Source: Bacteroidales bacterium
GTDB lineage: Bacteria > Bacteroidota > Bacteroidia > Bacteroidales > ML635J-15
Length of the DNA stretch: 64,000 nucleotides
Assembly (NCBI GenBank): GCA_017620015.1
Contig: JAFZRE010000022.1
Span: forward strand, 137,173 to 201,172
Direction of reading: 5' to 3'
How positions within the stretch are numbered: the stretch's first letter is position 1; every line of letters begins with the position of its first letter. The translations under genes and the position numbers were made by a program. A model generated the notes under the pieces. That model had not been told where the DNA came from and ran no database searches. It was given only the letters and a program-made list of their open reading frames with translations. This document shows positions 51,286 through 60,243 of the stretch, one piece after another.

Positions 51286-51384
51286 GCGGTACCTTCAGCT
51301 CGGCGTAGCCAATCTCCTTTTTTGTGCATATTGCAGATAGTCATATTATGTAATTTTTAGTGACCATTAATTGAAATTTTGTCT

Positions 51385-51392
51385 TAAATTTG
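51385..51392 (+). promoter_or_regulatory. -7 element of the flavodoxin lipoprotein gene
   Basis: TAAATTTG, 22 nt before the ATG at 51415. Confidence 0.55.
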
Positions 51393-51414
51393 TCTCCAAT
51401 AAATTTTCAATACA

Positions 51415-51996
51415 ATGAAAAAATTCAGTCTAATAATTATTGCCGCTTCATTGATAGTGGCAGCTTGTGCAAATAGCGAAAGTAAAACAGAAAATCAAAG
51501 TGAAAATCAAAACGAAACAAAGGAAATGAAAACATTAGTAGCTTATTTTTCAGCATCGGGAGTGACAAGACAAGTAGCAACACAACTTGCGGAAGTTGCA
51601 AACGCCGACCTTTACGAAATTGTACCCGAACAACTTTATACTGACGCCGACCTCAACTGGAGGGATTCATTGTCGCGCTCGTCGGTGGAAATGAAGGACA
51701 AGACCTCGCGCCCTGCAATTAAGAAAACAGACCTCAAAATCGATGACTACGATACAATCTATGTAGGCTTCCCGATTTGGTGGTACACCTGCCCTACTAT
51801 AATCAATACCTTTATGGAAGCATACGATTTCAGTGGCAAGACTGTAATTCCGTTTGCAACATCGGGTAGCAGCCCAATAGAACAGGCTTGCAGTGACTTG
51901 AAGTCTGCATATCCAAAGGCCAACTGGAAGGAAGGCCGTCTGCTCAACGATGCAAGCAAAGAAGACCTTGAAGAATGGGTAAAAAATTTGAAATAA
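51415..51996 (+). CDS. Flavodoxin-fold lipoprotein
   Basis: A 193-residue protein with a lipoprotein signal (KKFSLIIIAASLIVAACANS; the Cys at ~19 would be acylated) and a Ser/Asn/Glu-rich spacer. The flavodoxin domain has the FMN-phosphate loop in AYFSASGVTRQVATQLAEV. DTIYVGFPIWWYTCPTIINTFME is the conserved isoalloxazine-side segment, and FATSGSSPIEQACSDLKSAYP closes it. It resembles the Flavodoxin_4 family. An exported flavodoxin suggests quinone or flavin reduction at the periplasmic face; partners are unknown. 18 nt upstream of the BadF-type kinase, possibly one transcript. Confidence 0.85.
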   Translation: MKKFSLIIIAASLIVAACANSESKTENQSENQNETKEMKTLVAYFSASGVTRQVATQLAEVANADLYEIVPEQLYTDADLNWRDSLSRSSVEMKDKTSRPAIKKTDLKIDDYDTIYVGFPIWWYTCPTIINTFMEAYDFSGKTVIPFATSGSSPIEQACSDLKSAYPKANWKEGRLLNDASKEDLEEWVKNLK

Positions 51997-52014
51997 CTTT
52001 TTAATAAACAAGTT

Positions 52015-52860
52015 ATGATAGCAATTGCAGATAGCGGTTCAACAAAGACATTGTGGCTTTTGTCGGATGGCAAAGGTCAGGAATACAGTTTCAAAACCAT
52101 CGGTTTCAACCCTTATTTTGTCACTAAGGAAGAAGTTGAGCATTGCATCTCAGAAGCATTCCCCCCAAAAGTCAATGCAAAAGAAATTACAGATGTTTAT
52201 TTTTATGGTTCAGGATGCTCAAACTGTGACAATTTTGCCCATCTGCAGGAAGCCTTGTCAACTTTTTTCAGCAAGGCATGCGTAAACATTTACTCCGATA
52301 TGCTGGGAACTGCAAGGGCACTGCTTAAGCACGAGAAAGGTGTTGCGGCAATTTTAGGCACAGGCTCCAATTCGTGTTTCTACGATGGCACTGAGATAAC
52401 AAAGTGCCCTGTTTCGCTTGGCTATATCCTTGGGGACGAAGGTAGTGGCGCGACAATCGGAAAAACTTTCATCAAACGCTACTTGGAAGGACGTTTCGAT
52501 GCGGAGCTTACGAAGCAGATTTTTGATGAGACTGGTGAAACTGTGTCAACCGTGTTGAAGTCCGTTTACAAGGGCGAACATCCTAACCGTTACCTTGCTA
52601 ACTTTACCAAGATTATCAGCAAGCACATCGAGCATCCGCAGATGCAGGAGCTTATGCGTCAGTCGTTTAGAGACTTCTTTGGCAACTACCTGCTTATTTA
52701 TCCCGACTATCTGAAGTACAGGATTGGTTTTTGCGGAAGCATAGCCTACTATTTCAGCGGCATTTTGGTCGAAGAACTTGAAAAGTTAGGGTATTCCAGA
52801 GATAATGTGTTTATTATTAACGAGGTTACAACCGAGTTGCTGAAGTACCATTTAGGATAG
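52015..52860 (+). CDS. BadF/BadG-type sugar kinase (N-acetylglucosamine kinase-like)
   Basis: A 281-residue ASKHA-fold protein. PHOSPHATE-1 motif is IAIADSGSTKTLWLL at the N-terminus, an acidic segment GCSNCDNFAHLQEAL follows, and ILGTGSNSCFYDG and LGYILGDEGSGATIGK are the PHOSPHATE-2/adenosine region. Homologs in Bacteroidota are annotated as N-acetylglucosamine kinase, so a role in amino-sugar or cell-wall recycling is likely but not proven. Its last nine bases overlap the end of the convergent AraC gene. Confidence 0.85.
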   Translation: MIAIADSGSTKTLWLLSDGKGQEYSFKTIGFNPYFVTKEEVEHCISEAFPPKVNAKEITDVYFYGSGCSNCDNFAHLQEALSTFFSKACVNIYSDMLGTARALLKHEKGVAAILGTGSNSCFYDGTEITKCPVSLGYILGDEGSGATIGKTFIKRYLEGRFDAELTKQIFDETGETVSTVLKSVYKGEHPNRYLANFTKIISKHIEHPQMQELMRQSFRDFFGNYLLIYPDYLKYRIGFCGSIAYYFSGILVEELEKLGYSRDNVFIINEVTTELLKYHLG

Positions 52861-53727
52861 CACGCCTTTCTGTCCTGTTTCCGAATCGTAGGCTTTGTTT
52901 CGGAAGTCGCGGGGCGAGCAGCCGAGGCGAATACGGACAAACTTTGAGAATGCGCTTATGCTTGAGAATTCGAAAGCATGAGCGATTTCTTTTATGGAAC
53001 GGTCCGAGTAGTGCAGTTCGTGGGCAATAGCATCGGTAGCGTATTCGAGAATCCATGTCTGGGCGTTCTTGCCACTTAACGACTGTACTGCATGCGATAG
53101 ATATTTGGGCGATACACACAGCATTTTGGCATAGTCGGCAACAGTTCGCGAGTGAATGCTTTCGGTCGAAAGCAAGTCGATGAACTTGCGGAAAACCAAG
53201 TCTTTCTGCTTGGCGATTACGGTGAGCACATTTGTATCGATATGCCTGTTTATGATTACACATATTTCATAAAAAACGGTTTCCATCAGCAGAAGCATGA
53301 TTTCCTTGTAGTAGAAGTCGCGTGGCGAAGCAATTTTCTCGCGCACTATGGAAAAATAGTCAAGTGCAAGCTTCATTTCCTGCTTATTCATGTGGATAAT
53401 CGGGTGCGTGCGCGTGTACATCATCAGAGGCCACAGACCGCGTCCAGACATTATCGTCTTTTCAAACTTCACATACGACAGAGCAAAGAACAATCCGTCG
53501 AAATCGTCGTCGAGAACAACGTCATCAATCGACAGGTTTGGCGGAAGTATTACAATGTCGTTCGCCATAGCGGTGTATGTCGTGCCGCCGAGCGAGAAAC
53601 TTACTTGTCCTGCCGTGCATATTACAGCCGATACCATGGTTGTGCGTATGGTTCCTGCTAGAAAAATGTCACCGAAACTATCCTTTATCAGAATGTCGCC
53701 ATCGTTGTAGTTAATGTTGCGTTCCAT
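52852..53727 (-). CDS. AraC-family transcriptional regulator
   Basis: A 291-residue regulator: an N-terminal cupin-like sensing domain (GTIRTTMVSAVICTAGQVSF ... MANDIVILPPNLSID) and a C-terminal double helix-turn-helix (RTVADYAKMLCVSPKYLSHAVQ and SIKEIAHAFEFSSISAFSKFVRIRLGCSPRDFR). A long frame opens at 53847, but ATG 53727 gives the normal length, and TATCTTTG at 53732-53739 lies immediately before it. That leaves a leader of at most a few nucleotides, so the mRNA may be leaderless. It is divergent from the acyl-CoA synthetase gene, a plausible target. Confidence 0.88.
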   Translation of the reverse strand: MERNINYNDGDILIKDSFGDIFLAGTIRTTMVSAVICTAGQVSFSLGGTTYTAMANDIVILPPNLSIDDVVLDDDFDGLFFALSYVKFEKTIMSGRGLWPLMMYTRTHPIIHMNKQEMKLALDYFSIVREKIASPRDFYYKEIMLLLMETVFYEICVIINRHIDTNVLTVIAKQKDLVFRKFIDLLSTESIHSRTVADYAKMLCVSPKYLSHAVQSLSGKNAQTWILEYATDAIAHELHYSDRSIKEIAHAFEFSSISAFSKFVRIRLGCSPRDFRNKAYDSETGQKGVLS

Positions 53728-53731
53728 AATG

Positions 53732-53739
53732 CAAAGATA
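53732..53739 (-). promoter_or_regulatory. -7 element abutting the AraC start codon
   Basis: TATCTTTG on the minus strand ends 4 nt before the ATG at 53727, so initiation is predicted at or next to the start codon. Confidence 0.5.
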
Positions 53740-53831
53740 TAAATTTATCACTAAAAGTTGTCCATTTTTCCTAATAATTTTTTCAGTCGGTTTATTATGT
53801 ATTATTTCGCGCCGATTTTTAAAAGACGAAT

Positions 53832-55484
53832 ATGGATAATTTATCATTCAACAAAAGACTGGAAGAAAGCTTCCGCTTAAACTGGGGAAGGCCAGCACTT
53901 TCTAATTATCAAGGTATTACACTTACCTATTCGGATATAGCAAGACGCATATCAAAATTACATATAGCATTTGAGCAGTTCGGTCTGCAAACTGGCGACA
54001 AAGTTGCTTTCTGTTCACGCAGCCAAGCCAACTGGGGAGTCTGCATGTTGTCGGCACTTACCTACGGAGCCGTACCTGTTCCTATTCAGCACGAGTTCAA
54101 GCCAGTTGTCATCCAGCAACTTGTAAACCATTCGGAAGCTCGTGTGCTATTTGTTGACGATGCAGTATGGAAAGGCCTTGACATTGCCGAAATGACTGGT
54201 CTGTCGGTAGTTGTAAACATTTCCGACCTGAATTTCCTGTATGCTGCAAGCGACGAAATAATGCAGATACGCGAACATCTCAACGAATTGTACGGCAAGC
54301 GTTATCCCAAGCGTTTCGAGAAGGAAGACATTAAGTATTACGAAGATACACCCGACGAACTGGCAATCATCAACTACACTTCGGGAACTTCGGGACAATC
54401 GAAAGGCGTTATGATTCCCTACCGTGCCCTATCGAGCAATGTAGATTTTGCACATTACGACGCATTGCCACGCTTCGGACAGGGTTCGAAAGTTGTGTCG
54501 ATGCTGCCGATGGCTCACATGTACGGATTTATGTTCGAATTCCTATTCCAGATGACAATGGGCGCACATGTTCATTTCATCACACGAATGCCAACGCCAA
54601 ATCTCATAATGCAGGCTTTTGCCGATATCCGTCCCGACATTATCATTTCGGTGCCTCTGATAATCGAAAAAATATACAAGAACAAGCTGAAACCTATACT
54701 CGACAAAAACAAGCTTTTGTTCCGCATTCCTATTGTTGACCAGATGCTAGAGAAGAAAATTTGCACCGAACTGACCAACACATTCGGCAATGCATTCGAG
54801 GAAGTAATCATCGGTGGTGCTGCATTCAACAACGAGGTTGAACGCTTCTTCCGCAAGATAGGCTTCCGTTTCACCGTCGGTTACGGCATGACAGAGTGCG
54901 CACCTATAATATGTTATGCACATTGGAACAACACAAAACTTTTTTCGTGCGGCAAGGTGGTGCGGAACATGCAGTTGAGGATAGATTCTCCCGACCCAGA
55001 GAAGATTGCTGGCGAAGTTCAGGTGAAGGGAGCAAATGTATTCCTCGGCTATTACAAGAACGAAGAGGCTACTAAGCAAGTCTTTACCGACGACGGATGG
55101 TTCCGCACCGGTGATATGGGTGTTATCGACAGCGACGGTTATCTCTACTTGAAAGGCCGTTGCAAGTGCATGATTCTTGGTCCGTCGGGACAGAATATTT
55201 ATCCAGAAGAACTTGAAAATGTTCTCAACAACCTATCTTATGTTACCGAATCGCTGGTAATAGACGACCACGGAGCTCTTACCGCACTTATCTATCCCGA
55301 CTACCAGCAGGCAGAACATGACGGAATAAGTGGCGAAGCATTGGAAAGAATGATAAGGGACTGGCTGCCTTCGGTAAACAAGGAACTGCCATCGTACGCC
55401 TCGATACACAAGATAGAATTTATGCACGAGGACTTCGAACGCACGCCAAAACGAAGCATAAAAAGGTATTTGTACCAAAGATAA
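53832..55484 (+). CDS. AMP-forming acyl-CoA synthetase (long-chain fatty acid-CoA ligase type)
   Basis: A 550-residue adenylate-forming enzyme. It has the P-loop signature IINYTSGTSGQSKGVMIPYRAL, the A5 motif VGYGMTECAPI, A7 GWFRTGDMG, A8 YLYLKGRCKCMI and the C-terminal catalytic Lys in RTPKRSIKRYL. It activates a carboxylic acid, probably a fatty acid, to the acyl-CoA via acyl-AMP. The substrate pocket cannot be read reliably. Divergent from an AraC gene; convergent with the DEAD-box helicase. Confidence 0.92.
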   Translation: MDNLSFNKRLEESFRLNWGRPALSNYQGITLTYSDIARRISKLHIAFEQFGLQTGDKVAFCSRSQANWGVCMLSALTYGAVPVPIQHEFKPVVIQQLVNHSEARVLFVDDAVWKGLDIAEMTGLSVVVNISDLNFLYAASDEIMQIREHLNELYGKRYPKRFEKEDIKYYEDTPDELAIINYTSGTSGQSKGVMIPYRALSSNVDFAHYDALPRFGQGSKVVSMLPMAHMYGFMFEFLFQMTMGAHVHFITRMPTPNLIMQAFADIRPDIIISVPLIIEKIYKNKLKPILDKNKLLFRIPIVDQMLEKKICTELTNTFGNAFEEVIIGGAAFNNEVERFFRKIGFRFTVGYGMTECAPIICYAHWNNTKLFSCGKVVRNMQLRIDSPDPEKIAGEVQVKGANVFLGYYKNEEATKQVFTDDGWFRTGDMGVIDSDGYLYLKGRCKCMILGPSGQNIYPEELENVLNNLSYVTESLVIDDHGALTALIYPDYQQAEHDGISGEALERMIRDWLPSVNKELPSYASIHKIEFMHEDFERTPKRSIKRYLYQR

Positions 55485-55494
55485 TAAATCAGGT

Positions 55495-55522
55495 CAAGCG
55501 CGGGAACTACTTTCCGCGCTTG
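55495..55522. terminator. Hairpin spanning the end of the helicase gene
   Basis: CAAGCGCGGGAA pairs with TTCCGCGCTTG around a 5-nt loop. The helicase stop codon (55507-55509) lies in the loop, so the minus-strand stem includes the last codons. No clear T-run; it may act for the convergent acyl-CoA synthetase transcript. Confidence 0.45.
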
Positions 55523-56808
55523 CGTTTTGCCTTCGCCTTCAATCCGCCAGAGTTAACCTTCTTGCGCTTGTCACTCCTTTCGTGGAATGCACCTCCAGAA
55601 TTTTTCAACGACGGTGCTTTCAAGTATATCTTATGCGAAACGGTAGGCTTTTCCTCTTCAAGTAGCAATGAAGATACCTCTACTCCATCTGGGATTTCAC
55701 ATTCTGAAATATTTTCTCCTGCCACCGTGCGGACTTCGCTATACAGATTTTCCTCGTACGGAGCAACCAACAGCAAAGAAACACCATCCTTGTCGGCACG
55801 ACCAGTACGACCTATCCTATGAATGTAGTCAATCGGATTTTCTGGAGGCGACATATTAATTACATGCGAAACCTCGGTAAAGTCAATGCCACGTGCAACA
55901 ACATCAGTAGCAATCAATATGTTGTACTTACCTTCCTCAAAATTTTTCACTGCATTGAACCTGTAGTTCTGCGACTTGTTGGAATGTGTCACCCCTACCC
56001 TTTCCGGAAACTTTGCATCAAGCATATCGAACAGCCGATCTGCCTGCTTCTTGTTCTCGGCAAAAATCAGAACCTTTGGATATTCGTCAGCATCAGAAAG
56101 AATTTTGCTTAGGAAATTCACCTTTGTATTGAAGTTAGGCAACATATACACACGCTGCTCAATCTTTTCCACTGGCGTACAACGTCTTGTCACCTCGATT
56201 GTCTCTGGATTGCGGAAATGCTTCTGTATAAACGCACTAACCTCATCGGTCAAGGTTGACGAAAACATCATCGATTGGCGTTTCTGCGGCAACATCTCAA
56301 GAATCTGCTCCAACTGCGGACGGAAACCCAAATCCAGCATCTCGTCAACCTCATCGATCACAAGACGTTTCACCGAAGCAAAACGCAAAACACCTGTCAC
56401 CGCTATATCATAAATTCTACCAGGAGTGCCAATAAGCACATCGCAGCCATCGGTATAAATATTATCCTTCTGTGTATTGATGTTCGCACCGCCATAAACA
56501 CATTTTATTCTATAACTCTTGTATTTGGCAAGTTTTTCTGCTTCGTCACGAACCTGCACGGCAAGTTCTCGTGTAGGCACAAGCACAAGTACACGCGGAT
56601 TCTTCTGCTCCGAAAACTCAAGTGCATTGAATATCGGCAGAAGGTATGCAAACGTCTTTCCCGTACCAGTCTGCGCCACACCAATCACATCGGCGCCAGA
56701 TGAAATTCGTGGGAAACACTTCTCCTGAATGGGCGTAGGCTCAACAATATCAATGTCTTCTAAAGCATTTATCAGCTGTTTTGAAATCCGTAGTTCGTCA
56801 AAATTCAT
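55507..56808 (-). CDS. DEAD-box ATP-dependent RNA helicase
   Basis: A 433-residue helicase with Q motif (PTPIQEKCF), motif I AQTGTGKT, Ia PTRELAVQ, Ib TPGRI, motif II as DEVD rather than DEAD, motif III as SST rather than SAT, and motif VI HRIGRTGRADKDG. The C-terminal extension is basic (KAPSLKNSGG ... KRKKVNSGGLKAKAKRKRGK), typical of RNA-binding tails. It likely unwinds structured RNA in ribosome assembly or mRNA turnover. The II and III variants are tolerated in active members. The minus-strand region near 56840 has TATTATTTTTG as a possible promoter. Confidence 0.93.
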   Translation of the reverse strand: MNFDELRISKQLINALEDIDIVEPTPIQEKCFPRISSGADVIGVAQTGTGKTFAYLLPIFNALEFSEQKNPRVLVLVPTRELAVQVRDEAEKLAKYKSYRIKCVYGGANINTQKDNIYTDGCDVLIGTPGRIYDIAVTGVLRFASVKRLVIDEVDEMLDLGFRPQLEQILEMLPQKRQSMMFSSTLTDEVSAFIQKHFRNPETIEVTRRCTPVEKIEQRVYMLPNFNTKVNFLSKILSDADEYPKVLIFAENKKQADRLFDMLDAKFPERVGVTHSNKSQNYRFNAVKNFEEGKYNILIATDVVARGIDFTEVSHVINMSPPENPIDYIHRIGRTGRADKDGVSLLLVAPYEENLYSEVRTVAGENISECEIPDGVEVSSLLLEEEKPTVSHKIYLKAPSLKNSGGAFHERSDKRKKVNSGGLKAKAKRKRGK

Positions 56809-56898
56809 ATTGGAAAATCTTTATCACAAAAATAATATCTTTTTGCAAAATAACACCAGACATCTTATAAATACATTGCCAGTTAAATGAAAAAAGAC

Positions 56899-56906
56899 TA
56901 CTTTTG
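56899..56906 (+). promoter_or_regulatory. -7 element of the esterase lipoprotein gene
   Basis: TACTTTTG, 17 nt before ATG 56923. It lies inside the longer frame that opens at 56887, which is the reason for rejecting that earlier start. Confidence 0.6.
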
Positions 56907-56922
56907 CAAAAAAATACCGAAT

Positions 56923-58599
56923 ATGGTTTCTATCGCAAAAAGTTTCTACCACATATTTATCATCGCCATCCTAATCGCAATTGCACTCATCTTTTCCGGA
57001 TGCGAGAAAATCAACCTTTCGGAAATCAGAACCGACTGCTACTACCTAGGACAATGCGAAAACGATACCTACATTGTGAAATTTGACACCGTAGCCAGCG
57101 ACAAGGCAGACGGCAAGTGCTACAAGGTAGAGAATGAACCAGTTGCAAAGGAACAGCAGTTTTCAATTGAAGCTGGACATAAGAAATGCTCCGTCAAGTT
57201 AAATGATGCAGAAATTACTGTAAAAGTTATCCCATCAGCAATAAGCAGCGACAGCATAATCGGCGAATACACTACGGATAAGGAAATGCATAATTTTCGT
57301 CTGTACAAGTACGAATGCCCTGCCTACAAGGAATTTGAAGCCCAGTTTGAAAAGGAGAAATACAAAGTCACCGTAACAAAGGACATCGTTTACGGCAACG
57401 CCAAGGGCTTTTGGAGCTACAATCCCGAAAAGAAAGAGACTTTTGCAAAGACATACACAGACAAACTTGGCGAACTGCTGAAATACAACCTTTCACCACG
57501 CGACATCGACCTGAAAATGGACATCTACGTTCCGCAGGACGACACCAGCAAGTTGAGACCGCTCATAATGTTTATACACGGAGGAGCGTTTTTCAATGGA
57601 GACAAGGCATCGGAAGCTTACACGAAATGGAGTACGCACTTTGCCAAGATGGGTTTCGTCGTCGCCTCAATCAACTACCGCATGGGCTACTTGCCTAGTG
57701 CCGACCAGATTGACTGTGCAGGCTACCGCGCCGTGCAGGACGCAAACGCAGCAATGCGTTACCTTGTACACAATGCAGCAAAATACCGCATAAATACAGA
57801 ATGGATTTTTGCAGGTGGAACAAGTGCAGGAGCAATCACCGCGCTTAATCTTGCCTTTATGCGCAACAAAAACAGACCGGAATCAACACGTGGAAGCCTA
57901 TTCAAAAGCGACCTTGGCGACATTGAATCAGTTTCGCCACAATACAAAGAAAAATTTACCATAAAAGCTGTGGCTAACATGTGGGGCGCAGTGCACGACA
58001 TCAATATGATCTCGAACGCCAAGACCTCTATAATCTCGTTCCACGGCGATGCCGACAACATTGTCCCCTACGGCTACGACCACCCGTTTAACGATGTGCT
58101 CGACCCGGTAAAAATTGCACTACGGAACGACAACAGCGCAGAGGCAAAGTCGGTTAAAAGCATATTCTCGTTGCCGCTTAACAAGGCTCTCACTAACAAG
58201 ATGTACGGTTCGTCGCTAATTGACAAGATGGCAAAGGTAAAAGGCAACCGTAGCAAGCTATTCACCTACCCTGGCGGCGGTCATAGTCTGCATGTCGACA
58301 AGAACAACAATCTAGTGCCGTATTTCTATTTCATACAGGATTCGGTGACAGCATTTTTCGTAGAGGAGCTAATTCCCAAACCTATAAAAATTGAGCAAGA
58401 CTCTAACAACAGACTTGTTTACAAACTAAATGGCGGAGAGATAAAGTCACTGTACTGGAAAGCAGAAAACGGCATAATCCTCAGCACCAGCGGACGGCAG
58501 GCTCAAATAATATTTCTGCCGGACGGAGGCAAAAAACGTATTATTGTGTCGGGAATCTATAAAAATGGCATAGGCTTTAAAACCGAGATTGTATTATAG
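56923..58599 (+). CDS. Alpha/beta-hydrolase esterase, lipoprotein
   Basis: About 558 residues. ATG 56923 yields a clean lipoprotein signal (MVSIAKSFYHIFIIAILIAI ... IFSGC). A beta-rich N-terminal region of about 150 residues precedes an alpha/beta-hydrolase of the carboxylesterase/BD-FAE type. The oxyanion motif is MFIHGGAFFNGDKA, the nucleophile elbow is AGGTSAGAITAL, the Asp is in SFHGDADNIVPYG and the His in YPGGGHSLHVD. A C-terminal ~70-residue Ig-like tail follows. Substrate unknown; the family includes acetyl- and feruloyl-esterases. It is surface or periplasmic. Single gene. Confidence 0.85.
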   Translation: MVSIAKSFYHIFIIAILIAIALIFSGCEKINLSEIRTDCYYLGQCENDTYIVKFDTVASDKADGKCYKVENEPVAKEQQFSIEAGHKKCSVKLNDAEITVKVIPSAISSDSIIGEYTTDKEMHNFRLYKYECPAYKEFEAQFEKEKYKVTVTKDIVYGNAKGFWSYNPEKKETFAKTYTDKLGELLKYNLSPRDIDLKMDIYVPQDDTSKLRPLIMFIHGGAFFNGDKASEAYTKWSTHFAKMGFVVASINYRMGYLPSADQIDCAGYRAVQDANAAMRYLVHNAAKYRINTEWIFAGGTSAGAITALNLAFMRNKNRPESTRGSLFKSDLGDIESVSPQYKEKFTIKAVANMWGAVHDINMISNAKTSIISFHGDADNIVPYGYDHPFNDVLDPVKIALRNDNSAEAKSVKSIFSLPLNKALTNKMYGSSLIDKMAKVKGNRSKLFTYPGGGHSLHVDKNNNLVPYFYFIQDSVTAFFVEELIPKPIKIEQDSNNRLVYKLNGGEIKSLYWKAENGIILSTSGRQAQIIFLPDGGKKRIIVSGIYKNGIGFKTEIVL

Positions 58600-58645
58600 C
58601 TTGGATTTTTGCAAAAAAGTTGCACAACCTAATTACAATAATATG

Positions 58646-58653
58646 TACCTTTG
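58646..58653 (+). promoter_or_regulatory. -7 element of the first small lipoprotein gene
   Basis: TACCTTTG, 27 nt before ATG 58681. Confidence 0.6.
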
Positions 58654-58680
58654 CGTCACGAACAAAAAATTGATATCGAT

Positions 58681-59079
58681 ATGAGAAAGACATTAGTATT
58701 ATTGGCAAGCATAGCATTTGCATTAGCAATGCTCTCATCTTGCAACAGTGGAACAACGACAAATACCGAATCGGGCAGCAAGAGCAATGCCAAGACATTA
58801 ACCGATGGACAGTGGAGCCTGGACTTCCTTGGCGACCATACCACCTACCAGTTCAACGACGACAAAACTGGGAAGTACATATCTTCCAACGAAGAAGATA
58901 GCTACGACTTCACTTACGACATTGTAGGCGATTCAATATTTATCAGCCAAGTCTCGGATGCTATCTTAGACTTAGGTCCAGACAAGTACGCATACAAGAT
59001 TAGCGGCAACCAGCTGAACCTTAAGGGCGGCTACTTTGGTATGAGCGACATGACCTACAAATGGGAAAAACGCAAATAA
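58681..59079 (+). CDS. Small lipoprotein, lipocalin-like (1 of 4)
   Basis: A 132-residue lipoprotein (MRKTLVLLASIAFALAMLSS then CNSG; a TTG 30 nt upstream was rejected because it overlaps the promoter). After a Ser/Thr-rich linker, a domain starts TLTDGQWSLDFLGDHTTYQF and ends NQLNLKGGY...YKWEKRK, a small beta-barrel pattern as in DUF5640/lipocalin-like proteins. The next product has the same TLTDG-type domain. Function unknown. 23 nt upstream of the next gene, probably one transcript. Confidence 0.8.
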   Translation: MRKTLVLLASIAFALAMLSSCNSGTTTNTESGSKSNAKTLTDGQWSLDFLGDHTTYQFNDDKTGKYISSNEEDSYDFTYDIVGDSIFISQVSDAILDLGPDKYAYKISGNQLNLKGGYFGMSDMTYKWEKRK

Positions 59080-59102
59080 TAAAATTTTTAAAATTCAATA
59101 AG

Positions 59103-59534
59103 ATGAAAAAAACATTAGTATTTTTGGCAAGTGCTTTATTTGTAGCACTTTTTGCAGCATCATGCAACAACAATTCAACACCGTCAGAAACAGACGGAAT
59201 CGATGGACTTATCGAGGAAGCAGTATTTGAAGAAGGACCGGTTGAAGACAAGGCTCTTACCGATGGCATGTGGGTTGACAACGAAATAGGAAGCCCCTAC
59301 ATCTACATTTTCAACGAAGATGGAACTTGCCTACATATAAGACCTAATGTTATCGACGATGGAATAGACACCACCAAATGGAACTACACCATTGATGGAG
59401 AAACAATGAAGCTCGAATCAAAGGGAGAAGACTTCAGCGTGTCAAAAGAAGTTGGGTTCAAGATTAATGGCAACAAGCTTACAATAACTGAAGCAGGGTT
59501 CCCATCTTACTATGAATGGCAGGCAGCTAAATAA
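59103..59534 (+). CDS. Small lipoprotein, lipocalin-like (2 of 4)
   Basis: A 143-residue protein with signal KKTLVFLASALFVALFAASC, an acidic linker and a domain ALTDGMWVDNEIGSPYIYIF ... INGNKLTITEAGFPSYYEW that parallels the preceding gene. Its first ~50 bases are almost identical to those of the third lipoprotein gene (59701), although the mature parts are unrelated. A strong terminator follows at 59554. Confidence 0.8.
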   Translation: MKKTLVFLASALFVALFAASCNNNSTPSETDGIDGLIEEAVFEEGPVEDKALTDGMWVDNEIGSPYIYIFNEDGTCLHIRPNVIDDGIDTTKWNYTIDGETMKLESKGEDFSVSKEVGFKINGNKLTITEAGFPSYYEWQAAK

Positions 59535-59553
59535 AAGATACAAACTATCAAAC

Positions 59554-59584
59554 AAAAAAGCCTCGTTATGCGAGGCTTTTTTCA
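59554..59584 (+). terminator. Terminator after lipoprotein 2
   Basis: AAAAAAGCCTCG / CGAGGCTTTTTT with a 5-nt loop, 20 nt past the stop. Confidence 0.88.
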
Positions 59585-59662
59585 TTAATACTATGATTAT
59601 CCAATGTGTATAAATAATTTGAAAAAACAGAAAAAAAACGATACACGTTTAAAAATAAGCAC

Positions 59663-59670
59663 TATATTTG
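59663..59670 (+). promoter_or_regulatory. -7 element of lipoprotein gene 3
   Basis: TATATTTG, 30 nt before ATG 59701. Confidence 0.6.
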
Positions 59671-59700
59671 CGATAGTTAAATTTTAAATTATTCAATAAA

Positions 59701-60174
59701 ATGAAAAAGACATTAGTATTTTTGGCAAGTGCTTTATTCGTAGCACTTATGGCTGTTTCATGCAACGACAAGCCAGCAGAAGCAACCGAAGAAGATCAGA
59801 ACGCAGAAGCAACAGTTGAAGAAGTTGCAGAAGAAGCTCCAGCAGCAGAAGCAGCAGCTCCAGCAACTAGCAATGTTGTTAATTTTGACGAATACCTCGA
59901 CGAATACGAAAAGTTCGTAAAGAGCTATGAAGAATTCGTTGACAATGGTGGTATCGACAAGGCAAAGGAAGTAAAGACCAATGCAGAAGCTGCAAAGGCT
60001 AAGATTAAGGAAGACAATCTTAACGATGCTCAGTTGGCTCGTTTCAAAGCTTTGAACAAGAGAATGGAAGATGCTTCTGTAAAACTTGCTAAGAAAACTG
60101 CTGAAGGAACAAAGGACGCAGTAAACGCTGGCAAGGAAGCTGCAGGTAAATTAGGAATCGGCAAGAAGAACTAA
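59701..60174 (+). CDS. Small lipoprotein, helical (3 of 4)
   Basis: A 157-residue lipoprotein (signal KKTLVFLASALFVALMAVSC). A long Glu/Ala-rich linker precedes a helical domain with DEYLDEYEKFVKSYEEFVD and KARI-like pairs (AKAKIKEDNLNDAQLARFKALNKRMED), resembling DUF6591-type helical domains. The C-terminus is Lys/Ala-rich. The signal region is nearly identical in DNA to lipoprotein 2. Function unknown. It has its own promoter and terminator. Confidence 0.8.
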   Translation: MKKTLVFLASALFVALMAVSCNDKPAEATEEDQNAEATVEEVAEEAPAAEAAAPATSNVVNFDEYLDEYEKFVKSYEEFVDNGGIDKAKEVKTNAEAAKAKIKEDNLNDAQLARFKALNKRMEDASVKLAKKTAEGTKDAVNAGKEAAGKLGIGKKN

Positions 60175-60179
60175 TAATT

Positions 60180-60209
60180 AAAAAAAGAGGCTTTTGCCTC
60201 TTTTTTTTT
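60180..60209 (+). terminator. Terminator after lipoprotein 3
   Basis: AAAAAAGAGGC, loop TTTT, GCCTCTTTTTTTTT, directly behind the stop codon. Confidence 0.88.
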
Positions 60210-60243
60210 GCCTTATTTTAAGTAAAATCTAAATTTAAAACAA

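Noticed and set aside
56887-56922. Earlier ATG for the esterase lipoprotein
   Set aside because: The TACTTTTG promoter element lies inside these 36 bases, and the later ATG gives a proper lipoprotein signal.
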